DNA of 64,000 nt from Streptomyces durmitorensis (GCF_023498005.1 NZ_CP097289.1:7750001-7814000), one strand, 5' to 3'; shown: positions 12,974 through 22,769, counted from the first letter of the stretch. Numbers and translations are program-made. Notes: generated from the letters alone by a model not told the origin.

Positions 12974-13660
12974 ATGGCCGTGCAGATCAATCCCAGCATC
13001 CTGTCCGCGGATTTCGCCCGTCTTGCCGAGGAGGCAACGGCGGTCGAAGGTGCCGACTGGCTCCATGTCGACGTCATGGACAACCACTTCGTCCCTAACC
13101 TCACCCTTGGGGTGCCGGTCGTAGAGTCCCTGGCCCGAGCGACGGACACGCCGCTGGACTGCCATCTGATGATCGAGGACGTCGATCGCTGGGCTCCGCA
13201 GTACGTCGAAGCGGGCGCCGGGTCCGTCACCTTCCACGTGGAGGCGGCCGCCGCACCCGTCCGCCTGGCCCGTGAGATCCGCGCCCAGGGCGCCCGCGCC
13301 TCCATGGCGCTGAAGCCCGCGACGCCCATCGAGCCCTACGAGGATCTCCTCTCCGAGCTCGACATGCTGCTGATCATGACCGTCGAGCCGGGGTTCGGCG
13401 GCCAGGCGTTCCTCGACATCATGCTCCCGAAGATTCGCCGCACCCGCGAGTTGATCAGCAAGCACGGCCTCGAACTCTGGCTCCAGGTCGACGGCGGTGT
13501 CTCGGCCGCGACCATCGAGCGCTGCGCCGAGGCCGGCGCCGACGTCTTCGTGGCGGGCTCGGCCGTGTACGGGGCGAACGACCCCGCAGCGGCGGTACGT
13601 GCACTGCGCAGCCAGGCGTCCGGGGCGATGTCCACGGCGGCATGGGCATGCGGCCACTGA
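12974..13660 (+). CDS. rpe: Ribulose-phosphate 3-epimerase
   Basis: The 228-residue enzyme interconverts ribulose 5-phosphate and xylulose 5-phosphate in the pentose phosphate pathway. ATG 12974 gives [17 protein letters not shown]. Metal ligands are visible as His and Asp of [13 protein letters not shown], His of [11 protein letters not shown] and Asp of LQVDGGV; the phosphate loop follows in VAGSAVYG. It is a TIM barrel of normal length with a short C-terminal tail. It lies divergent from the broken MMPL gene and 182 bp before a SorC-type regulator. Confidence 0.97.
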   Translation: MAVQINPSILSADFARLAEEATAVEGADWLHVDVMDNHFVPNLTLGVPVVESLARATDTPLDCHLMIEDVDRWAPQYVEAGAGSVTFHVEAAAAPVRLAREIRAQGARASMALKPATPIEPYEDLLSELDMLLIMTVEPGFGGQAFLDIMLPKIRRTRELISKHGLELWLQVDGGVSAATIERCAEAGADVFVAGSAVYGANDPAAAVRALRSQASGAMSTAAWACGH

Positions 13661-13744
13661 GCCACGGATACGTGAACGCAGTCCTTCAGGGCTGATCAAG
13701 TACGTCGGATCTGCAAGGATGAACGACGAACCCAGTTGCGGCGC

Positions 13745-13804
13745 GGCAATGCGCGTGAAGTCGTGGCAATGCGCGCGAAGCCGCACCAATGGGTGTGAAT
13801 GCGT
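13745..13804 (+). promoter_or_regulatory. Three 20-bp direct repeats upstream of the SorC-family regulator
   Basis: CAATG occurs at 13747, 13767 and 13787, exactly 20 bp apart, each followed by a G-rich GTGAA or GCGAA segment. The consensus is roughly GGCAATGCGCGTGAAGTCGT, with the third copy more diverged. The array ends 39 bp before the regulator's start. A spacing near two helical turns would suit a tetrameric SorC-type regulator. Confidence 0.6.
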
Positions 13805-13842
13805 GAACGACAGTTGCTTGAAATGACAGTGAGGAGATCGTC

Positions 13843-14865
13843 GTGTCGACGGGCGGCCGGTCAGCCATGCGGATGGGACCCGCGGAGCTGGTGCAGGCGG
13901 CGGCCATGGCCCGCCGCTTCTATCTCGAGGGCAAGTCCAAGATCCAGATCGCCGAGGAGTTCGGCGTGAGCCGCTTCAAGGTGGCCCGGGTCCTTGAGAC
14001 GGCTCTCGAGCGCGATCTCGTACGGATCGAGATCCGTGTGCCCGCCGAGCTGGACGCGGAGCGCTCGGACGCGCTCCGTGCCCGCTACGGCCTGCGGCAC
14101 GCGGTCGTCGTCGAGTCGCCGTCCTCCGCCGACGAGGTCGAGGAGTCGCCCGACCCCGAGAACCTCGGTGAGGTCGCGGCCGATCTGCTCGGCGAACTGG
14201 TGACCGAGGGCGATGTGCTCGGCCTGGCGTGGGGGCGCTCGACCATCCACATGGCCGCGGCCCTCGACCAGCTGCCGCCGTGCACGGTCGTGCAGCTGAC
14301 GGGTGTGTACGACGCCGGGACCGCCGAACGCGGTTCGGTCGAGGCCGTGCGGCGTGCCGCGCAGGTCTCCGGCGGCGAGGCCCACCCCATCTACGCGCCG
14401 ATGCTCCTGCCGGACCCGGCCACGGCCGCCGCGCTGCGGAACCAGACTGGGATCGCGCGGGCGTTTGAGTACTTCGACAAGGTCACCGTCGCCGCCGTCT
14501 CCATCGGCTCCTGGGAGCCCGGCATCTCCACCGTCCACGACATGCTCAGCGACGAGGAGCGCGCGCACTACGCCTCGCTGGGTGTGGCCGCCGAGATGTC
14601 CGCGCACCTCTTCGACGCCGAGGGGCGTCGGGTCGGGCGTGACCTGGGGGAGCGGTGCATCACGGTCGAAGCCGACCGGCTCCGGCGGATTCCTGAGGTC
14701 GTCGCCATCGCGGGCGGGCAGCGGAAGGCCGCCGCGATTGACGCGGTGCTGCGGTCGGGGCTTGTGACCAGCCTGGTCACGGACACGGCCGCGGCAGACC
14801 AGCTGCTTGTCATGGGGGCCACTCCGCACCCCGCGCTGGACCGGGCGGACCCGGACGGGAGCTGA
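13843..14865 (+). CDS. SorC/DeoR-type sugar-binding transcriptional regulator
   Basis: The 340-residue protein starts at GTG 13843 behind a GAGGAG site. A helix-turn-helix occupies about residues 31-52 (KSKIQIAEEFGVSRFKVARVL). The rest (about 60-335) is the SorC effector domain, with GLAWGRST and the VGRDLG and AGGQRKAAAI elements that bind a phosphosugar in relatives. The neighbouring rpe suggests a pentose-phosphate-type effector, but this is a guess. The three 20-bp repeats immediately upstream are probably its own operator. Its 3' end is followed by a copy of a dispersed Streptomyces repeat. Confidence 0.93.
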   Translation: MSTGGRSAMRMGPAELVQAAAMARRFYLEGKSKIQIAEEFGVSRFKVARVLETALERDLVRIEIRVPAELDAERSDALRARYGLRHAVVVESPSSADEVEESPDPENLGEVAADLLGELVTEGDVLGLAWGRSTIHMAAALDQLPPCTVVQLTGVYDAGTAERGSVEAVRRAAQVSGGEAHPIYAPMLLPDPATAAALRNQTGIARAFEYFDKVTVAAVSIGSWEPGISTVHDMLSDEERAHYASLGVAAEMSAHLFDAEGRRVGRDLGERCITVEADRLRRIPEVVAIAGGQRKAAAIDAVLRSGLVTSLVTDTAAADQLLVMGATPHPALDRADPDGS

Positions 14866-14883
14866 GTCGGCTGCGGGTTGTGG

Positions 14884-14923
14884 GTGGCTGGTCGCGCAGT
14901 TCCCCGCGCCCCTGACGGGGCGC
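14884..14923 (+). repeat. Dispersed repeat copy 1 (GTGGCTGGTCGCGCAGTTCC core)
   Basis: The core is followed by CCGCGCCCCT and a short GCGCCCC/GGGGCGC hairpin. Copies 2-4 lie at 17361, 22676 and 26353. Every copy starts within about 70 bp after the stop codon of a plus-strand gene and in the same orientation. The hairpin may terminate transcription. Confidence 0.8.
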
Positions 14924-14941
14924 CGTGGCAGCATCTGTCGC

Positions 14942-15343
14942 ATGTCGACCCGCTTTGTGCCTCGTGTGCTGGGGGTGCTGCTCGCCTGTCTCGCCGTGCT
15001 CGTTGCCGGGTGCTCATCGGACGGCGCGGGGAGCGCCTCCACCTCCGCCCCCGCCTGGGCCCGCGGGATGCCCACCGTCCAGGCTGACCGGCTGCCCGCC
15101 GAGGCGCGGCGGACGTTGCGGCTCATCGATGACGGCGGGCCCTTCCCGTACGAGAAGGACGGCTCGGTCTTCAGCAACTTCGAGCGGGAGCTGCCGCGGC
15201 GCGAACGCGGCTACTACCGCGAGTACACAGTGCGCACCCCCGGCGAACGCGACCGGGGCGCACGGCGGATCGTCACCGGGAGCGGCGGCGAGACCTACTA
15301 CACCGACGACCACTACACGTCCTTCAAGGCGGTACTGAGATGA
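14942..15343 (+). CDS. Extracellular guanyl-specific ribonuclease (RNase Sa/N1 family), predicted lipoprotein
   Basis: The 133-residue protein has a signal sequence ending in a lipobox (LVAGC, Cys24), so it is probably anchored outside the membrane. Residues 49-133 align with streptomycete RNase Sa: LPAEARRTLRLI, GPFPYEKDG, EYTVRTPG, RGARRIVTG and DHYTSF. The catalytic residues correspond to Glu94, Arg105, Arg109 and His124. The C-terminal cysteine that forms a disulphide in RNase Sa is absent. It is coupled to a barstar-type inhibitor gene by a 4-bp ATGA overlap. The enzyme should cleave RNA 3' of guanosine; its biological target is unknown. Confidence 0.93.
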   Translation: MSTRFVPRVLGVLLACLAVLVAGCSSDGAGSASTSAPAWARGMPTVQADRLPAEARRTLRLIDDGGPFPYEKDGSVFSNFERELPRRERGYYREYTVRTPGERDRGARRIVTGSGGETYYTDDHYTSFKAVLR

Positions 15344-15702
15344 CGTCCGAGCCGATGCAGCCCGTACTGGAGGCCGTCCGCGCCGCCGGCATGGCCACCG
15401 TCTCGATCGACCTGAGCGGCGTGAGCGACAAGGCGGCCTTCATGGACCGCTGCGCCCGCGCGCTCGAGCTGCCCGACTGGTTCGGGCGCAACTGGGACGC
15501 GCTCGCCGACTGCCTCACCGACCTGGGATGGGCGCCCGCCGCACCCGGACGGCTGCTCGTCGTCAGCGGCTGGCAGGAGTACGCCGAGGCGGCGCCCCAG
15601 GAGTGGATCGTGGCCCAGGAGGTGTTCACCGACGCGGTCGAGTACGCCAGGGGGCGCGGGACGGGCCTGGAGATCGTTCTCGCGCTCGGCACCCGGGCCT
15701 GA
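15340..15702 (+). CDS. Barstar-family ribonuclease inhibitor
   Basis: The 120-residue protein contains the barstar core: a strand with VSIDLSGVSDKAAFMDRCARALELP, then FGRNWDALADCLTDLGW, whose Asp/Trp-rich helix plugs guanyl-RNase active sites in known complexes. It starts at 15340 within the stop of the RNase gene (ATGA overlap), so the two proteins are made together. It lacks a signal peptide and stays in the cytoplasm, where it would protect the cell from unexported RNase. The pairing matches known streptomycete RNase/barstar pairs, but the genetic coupling to a lipoprotein RNase is notable. Confidence 0.92.
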   Translation: MTSEPMQPVLEAVRAAGMATVSIDLSGVSDKAAFMDRCARALELPDWFGRNWDALADCLTDLGWAPAAPGRLLVVSGWQEYAEAAPQEWIVAQEVFTDAVEYARGRGTGLEIVLALGTRA

Positions 15703-15810
15703 GCGGACGGTGACCGTCGCGGCCGGTACTTGGAGGTTCCGACCAGGGCCCTCGCGCCCCGGCTGGGTGATCATCCCAGGCGGTGCACCGCCCCGGACAT
15801 GGGACACTGA

Positions 15811-17319
<1,509 letters not shown>

Positions 17320-17360
17320 CCGCTTCGCGGGGAGCTGTGTGATGCGTCCGCGGGTTTGCC

Positions 17361-17398
17361 GTGGCTGGTCGCGCAGTTCCCCGCGCCCCTTAAGGGGC
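17361..17398 (+). repeat. Dispersed repeat copy 2
   Basis: It has the same GTGGCTGGTCGCGCAGTTCC core followed by a GCGCCCCTTAAGGGGC hairpin. It lies 41 bp after guaB1 and overlaps the last codons of the convergent SGNH hydrolase gene, so part of the repeat is translated there in reverse. Confidence 0.8.
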
Positions 17399-18451
17399 CT
17401 GGGCCGCCGCCACCGCTTTCGCCAGCAGGGCGTGGCCTTCGTCGCCCGGATGCACCCCGTCCACCAGGTGCCCGGCGTCCAGCAGTTCGCCGCCCGGCAG
17501 CAGATCGGTCCCCGCGTCCAGGGCCGCCCGCTCCACGGCGGTCCGCAGGTCCCGGAGCGTGGCGCCCAGCGCGTTCGGCACCGTCTCGGCGTCCGGGCGG
17601 ACCACGGGGGAGACCACCAGGAGAGGGACGTCCGGGTGGCCCCGGCGCACCAGGTCCAGGAACGCCCGCACCGTCTCGTAGAGAAGCCCCGCCGAATGCG
17701 GCGTACGCGACCAGCAGTTCGTGCCGAAGGCGACCGTGATCAAGTCGGCGTCCAGCGAGGCGAGTTGCTCGGCGCTCGCCATCTCCCCGCGTGCCGCGCC
17801 CGCGTACCCGAGGTTCACCGTCTCCACTCCGAGTGCCCGGCCCGCGAGCGCGGGCCACGCCAGATGCGGCCGTGACACCGACCAGCCCTCCGTGATCGAG
17901 TCGCCGTGGACGAGCCAGCGCGGTCGCCGTGCGGCGGGCTCGATCGTGCCGCCGCCGACGGGGCGTACGCCATGGATGACGGGGCGCAGCGCCTCCGGCA
18001 GATGGACGGTGAAGGTCCCGTCGGTGCGGGGGAGGTCAAGGCGCGCCAGGTGGGCACCCGGCGATGCGGGCGCCTCGGCCACGACCGGAGCGCGGAGGGC
18101 GCTTCCCGGGCCGTCCGTGGCGTTCGGGCTCGTGGCGCGCTCGGCGCCGCCCGCCGCGCCTGCCGGCCACGCGTCGTGCAAGGCCCTGAAGTCGTGCAAG
18201 GCCGTGAAGTCGCACAAGGCCGTGAACACGTGCGGCACTTCGCGGTACGAGTCGGCGGGCGAGGGCTCCGACGCGGTGTACTCGACCTCCACCGCGCTCA
18301 CTCCCCGTGCGGTGAACTCCAGCCTGACACCGGCCGGGACGCCTGCCCGCTCCCAGGTGTCCGCGGGCAGCCGATCCCGGTCGGCCGGGTCGGCGCGCAC
18401 CACCCGGCCGTCCTCGGTCCACCAGGGCGCGCCCCGCACGAACTCCCTCAC
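17390..18451 (-). CDS. SGNH/GDSL-family hydrolase
   Basis: The 353-residue protein has a carbohydrate-esterase-like layout: an N-terminal beta domain (about residues 1-165), then an SGNH hydrolase. The nucleophile is Ser185 in VHGDSITEG, the oxyanion Gly is in NLGYAG, Asn245 is in FGTN and the catalytic Asp331/His334 are in DGVHP. Residues 76-93 are three copies of a six-residue repeat (FTALCD, FTALHD, FRALHD) from an 18-bp tandem duplication. It overlaps the upstream SDR gene by GTGA, so it is the last gene of the LLM-SDR-SGNH operon. No signal peptide is seen. The substrate is unknown. Confidence 0.88.
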   Translation of the reverse strand: MREFVRGAPWWTEDGRVVRADPADRDRLPADTWERAGVPAGVRLEFTARGVSAVEVEYTASEPSPADSYREVPHVFTALCDFTALHDFRALHDAWPAGAAGGAERATSPNATDGPGSALRAPVVAEAPASPGAHLARLDLPRTDGTFTVHLPEALRPVIHGVRPVGGGTIEPAARRPRWLVHGDSITEGWSVSRPHLAWPALAGRALGVETVNLGYAGAARGEMASAEQLASLDADLITVAFGTNCWSRTPHSAGLLYETVRAFLDLVRRGHPDVPLLVVSPVVRPDAETVPNALGATLRDLRTAVERAALDAGTDLLPGGELLDAGHLVDGVHPGDEGHALLAKAVAAAQAP

Positions 18452-19257
18452 CGCGCACCGCCGATGGTCGGATAGGGGAACTTCACGCCCACCCCGCCGT
18501 CCACGACGAGCGTCTGCCCGGTGACGTACGAGGACAGCGGCGAGGCGAAGAAGAGCAGGGCGGACGCGATGTCCGAGGTCTCGGCAACCCGGTCGAGCGG
18601 GGCGTTGCGGGCGTTGCGCGCACGGCCCTCCTCGCCGATCAGGCCCGCCACGCGCGGCGTCCAGACGACGCCGGGCGCCACCGCGTTGACCCGTACACCG
18701 CGCGGGCCGTACTCCACCGCCGCCGAGCGGACCAGGGAGATCAGGCCCGCCTTGGCCGCGCCGTACGCGGCGTGCAGGGGCGCCGCCGTGAGGCCCGACA
18801 CCGACGCGACGAAGACCAGGGGGCCGCCGCCCGCCTCGGCCAGCGCCTGCCCGCCGTACTGGACCGCGAGCCAGGCGTGCCGCAGGACGAGGGAGAAGTG
18901 CCAGTCCCAGGACGCGTCGTCGAGCTCCTCAAGGGGCGTGTAGCGGGCCATGCCGACGATGTCGACGACACCGCCGATCTCGCCGAACTCCCGGCGTGCG
19001 TAAGCGAAGAGCTCCCGTACCTCGGCGCGGCGCGTCACATCCGCGACGTACGCGACGGTGCCCGTCTCGGCCGCGACCGCTTCGGCGCGGCCCTTGTCGA
19101 GATCCACGCACAGGACCCGCGCGCCCGCGGCCGTGAGCGCGTGCGCGGTCTGGCGGCCGATGCCGTTGCCCGCGCCGAGCAGGACGAAGGCGCGGCCGTC
19201 CAGGCGGTGGAGGGCGGCGTAGTCGGGGACGGGCGAGGTGTCGAGGGGCTCGCTCAC
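18448..19257 (-). CDS. Short-chain dehydrogenase/reductase
   Basis: The 269-residue protein starts at GTG 19257, which overlaps the stop of the upstream LLM gene (GTGA), giving SEPLDTSPVPDYAALHRLDG. It has the SDR nucleotide motif GAGNGIG (residues 28-34), the acidic end of beta-2 (CVDLDKG, suggesting NAD), the active-site Ser in FVASVSGL and YxxxK in AAYGAAKAG. Its product or substrate probably links to the flavin-type oxidoreductase before it and the esterase after it; the pathway is not recognisable. Confidence 0.9.
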   Translation of the reverse strand: MSEPLDTSPVPDYAALHRLDGRAFVLLGAGNGIGRQTAHALTAAGARVLCVDLDKGRAEAVAAETGTVAYVADVTRRAEVRELFAYARREFGEIGGVVDIVGMARYTPLEELDDASWDWHFSLVLRHAWLAVQYGGQALAEAGGGPLVFVASVSGLTAAPLHAAYGAAKAGLISLVRSAAVEYGPRGVRVNAVAPGVVWTPRVAGLIGEEGRARNARNAPLDRVAETSDIASALLFFASPLSSYVTGQTLVVDGGVGVKFPYPTIGGAR

Positions 19258-20369
19258 GGTGCCGTCCGCCGGGGCTTGTACGACGCCAGTTCCGGGATGA
19301 CTTCCTTGCCCAGGATCTCGATCGTGCGCAGGATCTCCCGGTGCTCCAGATAGCCCCACTGGACGTAGCAGATGAGCTGGTCGATGCCGAGGTCGGCGTA
19401 GTGCTTGGCCTTGCGGACGATCGTCTCCGCGTCACCGATGAGGATCATGTCGCCGTCGCTGAACTCCTCGACGGGGACGCTCCCTTCGATGATCGGGGTC
19501 AGGAGGGGGAAGGTCCGCTCGCGCTCCTCGGGGGTCAGGTGCGGCAGCTCCCAGTCGAGCGTGAACTGGGCCAGGTTGCGGTACCACCAGGCCACCGAGT
19601 CCCAGACCCTGCGCGAGGGACGGTCCGCCACGTGCACCAGCGTGTACGCGCTGACGCGGTCCGTGGTGACGTCCGTGAGGGGGGACGGCGTGCGCGCCGC
19701 CGCGCGGTAGGCGGCGACCTGACGGGCCATCGCGTCGAGCGGCTGCATGATCGAGAAGGAGAGCAGGCCGAGGCCCGCCGCGCCCGCCACCTCCGCCGAG
19801 CCGGGTGACGTCGCCGCCATCCAGCACGGGGGATGCGGGCCCTGGACCGGCTTCGGTGTGACCATCCGGCGGGGGAAGGAGAACCGCTCGGACTCGTAGG
19901 CGAAGTACTCCTCGCGCCACATGCCTGTCACGATCTCGATCGCCTCGCGCCAGTCGGACCGCGACTGCTCCCTGTCGACGCCAAATGCCGTCTGCTCCAT
20001 GGGAGTCGAACGCCCCGTCCCCCACTCCACGCGCCCTTCCGAGAGCACGTCCACCGCCGCCACCTTCTCCGCGATCCGCTGCGGGGGAGTGAAGCCGAAG
20101 GGGGTGAGGGTGACGCCGAAGCCGAGGCGTATCCGCTCGGTGAGCGCCGCGAGATGGCCGAGGAGCACCTCGGGTGCCGGGCAGTGCGAGCGGCCCTCGC
20201 GGAAGTGGTGCTCCACGGCCCACACCGTGCGGAAACCGACCCGGTCCGCGAGCCTGATCTGCTCCACGGCCTCGCGGTAGGCGCGCTGCTCGGCGGTGCG
20301 CTGCCCGTGCGGATGGGGTCCGTTCCAGGGCTTCGGTACGTCGATCTCGTACAGCACATCGAGGTCCAT
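19254..20369 (-). CDS. LLM-class flavin-dependent oxidoreductase (luciferase-like)
   Basis: The 371-residue protein starts at ATG 20369 with MDLDVLYEIDVPKPW and a GGAGG site upstream. It has the bacterial luciferase-like TIM barrel: WAVEHHFREG, GFGVTLTPFGFTPPQRIAEKVAAVDVLSEGR split across strands, and CWMAATSPGSAEVAGAAGLG. Such enzymes use FMN or F420; which one cannot be decided here. It heads a three-gene operon with SDR and SGNH hydrolase, each overlapping by GTGA. A small oxidative catabolic module is likely, with a monooxygenase, a dehydrogenase and an esterase. Confidence 0.9.
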   Translation of the reverse strand: MDLDVLYEIDVPKPWNGPHPHGQRTAEQRAYREAVEQIRLADRVGFRTVWAVEHHFREGRSHCPAPEVLLGHLAALTERIRLGFGVTLTPFGFTPPQRIAEKVAAVDVLSEGRVEWGTGRSTPMEQTAFGVDREQSRSDWREAIEIVTGMWREEYFAYESERFSFPRRMVTPKPVQGPHPPCWMAATSPGSAEVAGAAGLGLLSFSIMQPLDAMARQVAAYRAAARTPSPLTDVTTDRVSAYTLVHVADRPSRRVWDSVAWWYRNLAQFTLDWELPHLTPEERERTFPLLTPIIEGSVPVEEFSDGDMILIGDAETIVRKAKHYADLGIDQLICYVQWGYLEHREILRTIEILGKEVIPELASYKPRRTAP

Positions 20370-20698
20370 GGCCTGCTGCCTCCCTCTCGACCGGGGTGCG
20401 CGATCGGCTCGACCGGAGTGCACGATGGGGGAGATCTGACGAAGTGTCAATGACCGTCAGGGAGCCTCGGCACGCAACGGACGAAACGGACCGCGCAATG
20501 AAGACCCGCAGGAAGGGGATGTACGCAACGATCATGCGGGCCTGCGCAAGGTTGCTGCATTACGTACGTGAAGAACGCCTCATAGAGTCATCCGCTGTAC
20601 GTGGTGTGGCGGGGACCGCCTGCTCGGCGGTCCCCATCCATGCGTGGGGCCTGCCGCCGGTCCCGCCGCCCTGACCGGCAGCGATGAAGGAGCCACGC
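20370..20698. promoter_or_regulatory. Divergent control region between LLM operon and amino-acid permease
   Basis: The 329-bp gap carries a tandem 22-bp direct repeat just upstream of the LLM start (20386-20407 and 20408-20429, consensus CTCGACCGG-GTGC-CGAT). It also has a terminator-like hairpin, GGGGACCGCC/GGCGGTCCCC with a 5-nt loop (20611-20635), 63 bp before the permease start. A short frame starting ATG 20498 (MKTRRKG, ending 20674) spans the hairpin but has no good ribosome site. An attenuated permease leader is possible. Confidence 0.4.
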
Positions 20699-22168
20699 GT
20701 GCTCGACCAAGGCGCACCCCCGCAGAACCGCCCAAGCCCCCCGGGGGTCCAGGGGCTTGGCCGCCGCTTGATGCGGCGCAAGCCGGTGGAACTCCTGGTC
20801 GCGGAGGGCGGCCAGGGTGAGGGCGGCTCGCTGCGGCGCTCCCTCGGCATGTGGCAGCTGACCATGATCAGCATCGGCGCCACGCTCGGCACCGGCATCT
20901 TCGTCGTCCTCGGCGAGAGCGTCCCCAAGGCCGGACCCGCCGTCACGATCTCCTTCGTGATCGCCGGACTCACCGCGCTCTTCTCCGCGCTCTCGTACGC
21001 CGAGCTCGCGGGCTCCATACCGGTCGCGGGCTCCTCGTACTCATACGCGTACGCAACGATGGGTGAACTCGTCGCCTGGGTCTGCGGCTGGTGCCTGGTC
21101 CTGGAGTACGGCGTATCGGTCGCGGCGGTCGCCGTCGGCTGGGGCGAATACCTCAACGAGCTGCTCGACGGGACCATCGGCGTCACGATCCCGGACGCGC
21201 TCTCCGCGGCGCCCGGTGAGGTCGACGGCGCCATCATCAACCTGCCCGGCCTGATCGTCGTGCTGCTCGCCATGGTGTTCCTGCTCGGCGGCGCCAAGGA
21301 GTCGGCGACGGCCAACACGATCATGGTCATCGTGAAGATCGCCGCCCTCGTGCTCTTCTGCACCATCGGCTTCATGGGCTTCAAGTCCGGCAACTACTCC
21401 GACTTCATGCCGCTCGGCACGGCCGGGGTCAGCGCCGCCGCCGCGAGCCTCTTCTTCTCGTACATCGGCTTCGACGCCGCCTCCACCGCGGGTGAGGAAG
21501 CGAAGAACCCGCAGCGCGACCTGCCCCGCGCGATCATGCTCTCGCTGATCATCGTCACGGCTCTCTACGTCCTGGTCGCCGCGGTCGCCGTCGGTGCCTG
21601 GAACTGGACGGACTTCGAGGGCTCCGAGGCCACGCTTGCCGCGATCATGAACGACGTCACCGGTCAGAGCATGTGGGGCACGATCCTCGCCGCGGGCGCG
21701 GTCATCTCCATCGCGTCCGTCGTCCTGACCGTGCTCTACGGCCAGACCCGCGTCCTGTTCGCCATGTCCCGCGACGGCCTGGTGCCCAAGGTGTTCGGCA
21801 AGGTCAGCAAGAAGACCGGCACGCCCCGCGTGAACACCGTCATCGTCTCGCTGTTCTGCGGCGCGCTCGCCTCGGTCATCCCGCTCGGCAAGCTCGTCGA
21901 CGCCACCAGCATCGGCACGCTCTTCGCCTTCGGTCTGGTCAACGTCGCGGTGATCGTGCTGCGCCGGACGCGTCCGGACATGCCGCGCACCTTCCGGGTG
22001 CCGCTCGGCTGGCTCTTCCCGGTGCTCGGCTTCGGCTTCTGCGCCTACAACATGTTCAGCCTCGACTCGGTGACCTGGGTCGTGTTCGGTGTCTGGATGG
22101 CCGTCGGCCTCGTGTTCTACTTCCTGTACGGCATGAGCCGCTCCCGATTGGCCTCCGCAGAGAAGTGA
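20699..22168 (+). CDS. APC-superfamily amino-acid permease (cationic amino-acid transporter type)
   Basis: The 489-residue membrane protein imports amino acids. I choose GTG 20699 because AAGGAG ends six bases before it; the ATG at 20684 lies inside that ribosome site. About twelve transmembrane helices are visible, beginning with MISIGATLGTGIFVVLGE, the conserved first helix of APC transporters, and SYIGFDAASTAGEEAKNPQRDLP of the CAT subfamily. It is followed 10 bp later by an Lrp regulator and lies near DavA/DavB-like genes, which suggests lysine or another basic amino acid as substrate. A hairpin in its leader may attenuate expression. Confidence 0.9.
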   Translation: MLDQGAPPQNRPSPPGVQGLGRRLMRRKPVELLVAEGGQGEGGSLRRSLGMWQLTMISIGATLGTGIFVVLGESVPKAGPAVTISFVIAGLTALFSALSYAELAGSIPVAGSSYSYAYATMGELVAWVCGWCLVLEYGVSVAAVAVGWGEYLNELLDGTIGVTIPDALSAAPGEVDGAIINLPGLIVVLLAMVFLLGGAKESATANTIMVIVKIAALVLFCTIGFMGFKSGNYSDFMPLGTAGVSAAAASLFFSYIGFDAASTAGEEAKNPQRDLPRAIMLSLIIVTALYVLVAAVAVGAWNWTDFEGSEATLAAIMNDVTGQSMWGTILAAGAVISIASVVLTVLYGQTRVLFAMSRDGLVPKVFGKVSKKTGTPRVNTVIVSLFCGALASVIPLGKLVDATSIGTLFAFGLVNVAVIVLRRTRPDMPRTFRVPLGWLFPVLGFGFCAYNMFSLDSVTWVVFGVWMAVGLVFYFLYGMSRSRLASAEK

Positions 22169-22178
22169 TCCACCCCCA

Positions 22179-22634
22179 GTGCGACTGAACGATCTCGACG
22201 AACGCATCGTGCACGCCCTCGCCGAGGACGCCCGCCGTTCCTACGCCGACATCGGCCAGCTGGTCGGGCTCTCCGCGCCCGCCGTGAAGCGGCGCGTGGA
22301 CCGGCTCCGGGAGACCGGGGCGATCACCGGATTCACGGTCCGGGTCGACCCGGCGGCCCTGGGGTGGGAGACCGAGGGGTTCATCGAGATCTACTGTCGC
22401 CGCAACACCTCGCCGGAGGCGATCCGGCGAGGGCTCGAGCGTTATCCGGAGATCGCGTCCGCCTCCACCGTCACCGGGGAGGCGGACGCCGTCGTCCAGG
22501 TCTTCGCGGCCGACATGCGGCACTTCGAGCGGGTGCTGGAGCGGATCGCGGGGGAGCACTTCGTGGAGCGGACGAAGTCCGTGCTGGTGCTGTCCCCTCT
22601 GATGCGGCGGTTCTCTTCGGGGTCGCCTGCGTAA
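22179..22634 (+). CDS. Lrp/AsnC-family transcriptional regulator
   Basis: The 151-residue protein starts at GTG 22179. Residues 1-50 form the AsnC helix-turn-helix (LNDLDERIVHALAEDARRSY, then LVGLSAPAVKRRVDRLRETG), and residues 65-145 the RAM effector domain that binds amino acids and builds oligomers. It is cotranscribed with the amino-acid permease and is probably its regulator. A second, more distant Lrp paralogue is at 58986. Repeat copy 3 follows. Confidence 0.94.
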   Translation: MRLNDLDERIVHALAEDARRSYADIGQLVGLSAPAVKRRVDRLRETGAITGFTVRVDPAALGWETEGFIEIYCRRNTSPEAIRRGLERYPEIASASTVTGEADAVVQVFAADMRHFERVLERIAGEHFVERTKSVLVLSPLMRRFSSGSPA

Positions 22635-22675
22635 GCGCTCCGCTGGATGGGCGGTCCGGATACTGCGGGTCGTTC

Positions 22676-22712
22676 GTGGCTGGTCGCGCAGTTCCCCGCG
22701 CCCCTTCGGGGC
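22676..22712 (+). repeat. Dispersed repeat copy 3
   Basis: The GTGGCTGGTCGCGCAGTTCC core is followed by a GCGCCCCTTCGGGGCG hairpin with a UUCG-type loop, 41 bp after the Lrp gene and before a convergent secreted-protein gene. It is terminator-like. Confidence 0.8.
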
Positions 22713-22769
22713 GTTCCCCCCCTGTTGTACGGGTGGCTCCCCCTGCTCCGTGGCTTTCGCGGCCGGGCG

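Noticed and set aside
20498..20674. 58-residue protein MKTRRKG... before the permease
   Set aside because: There is no good ribosome site and it spans a terminator-like hairpin. It is mentioned only as a possible leader peptide, not annotated as a gene.
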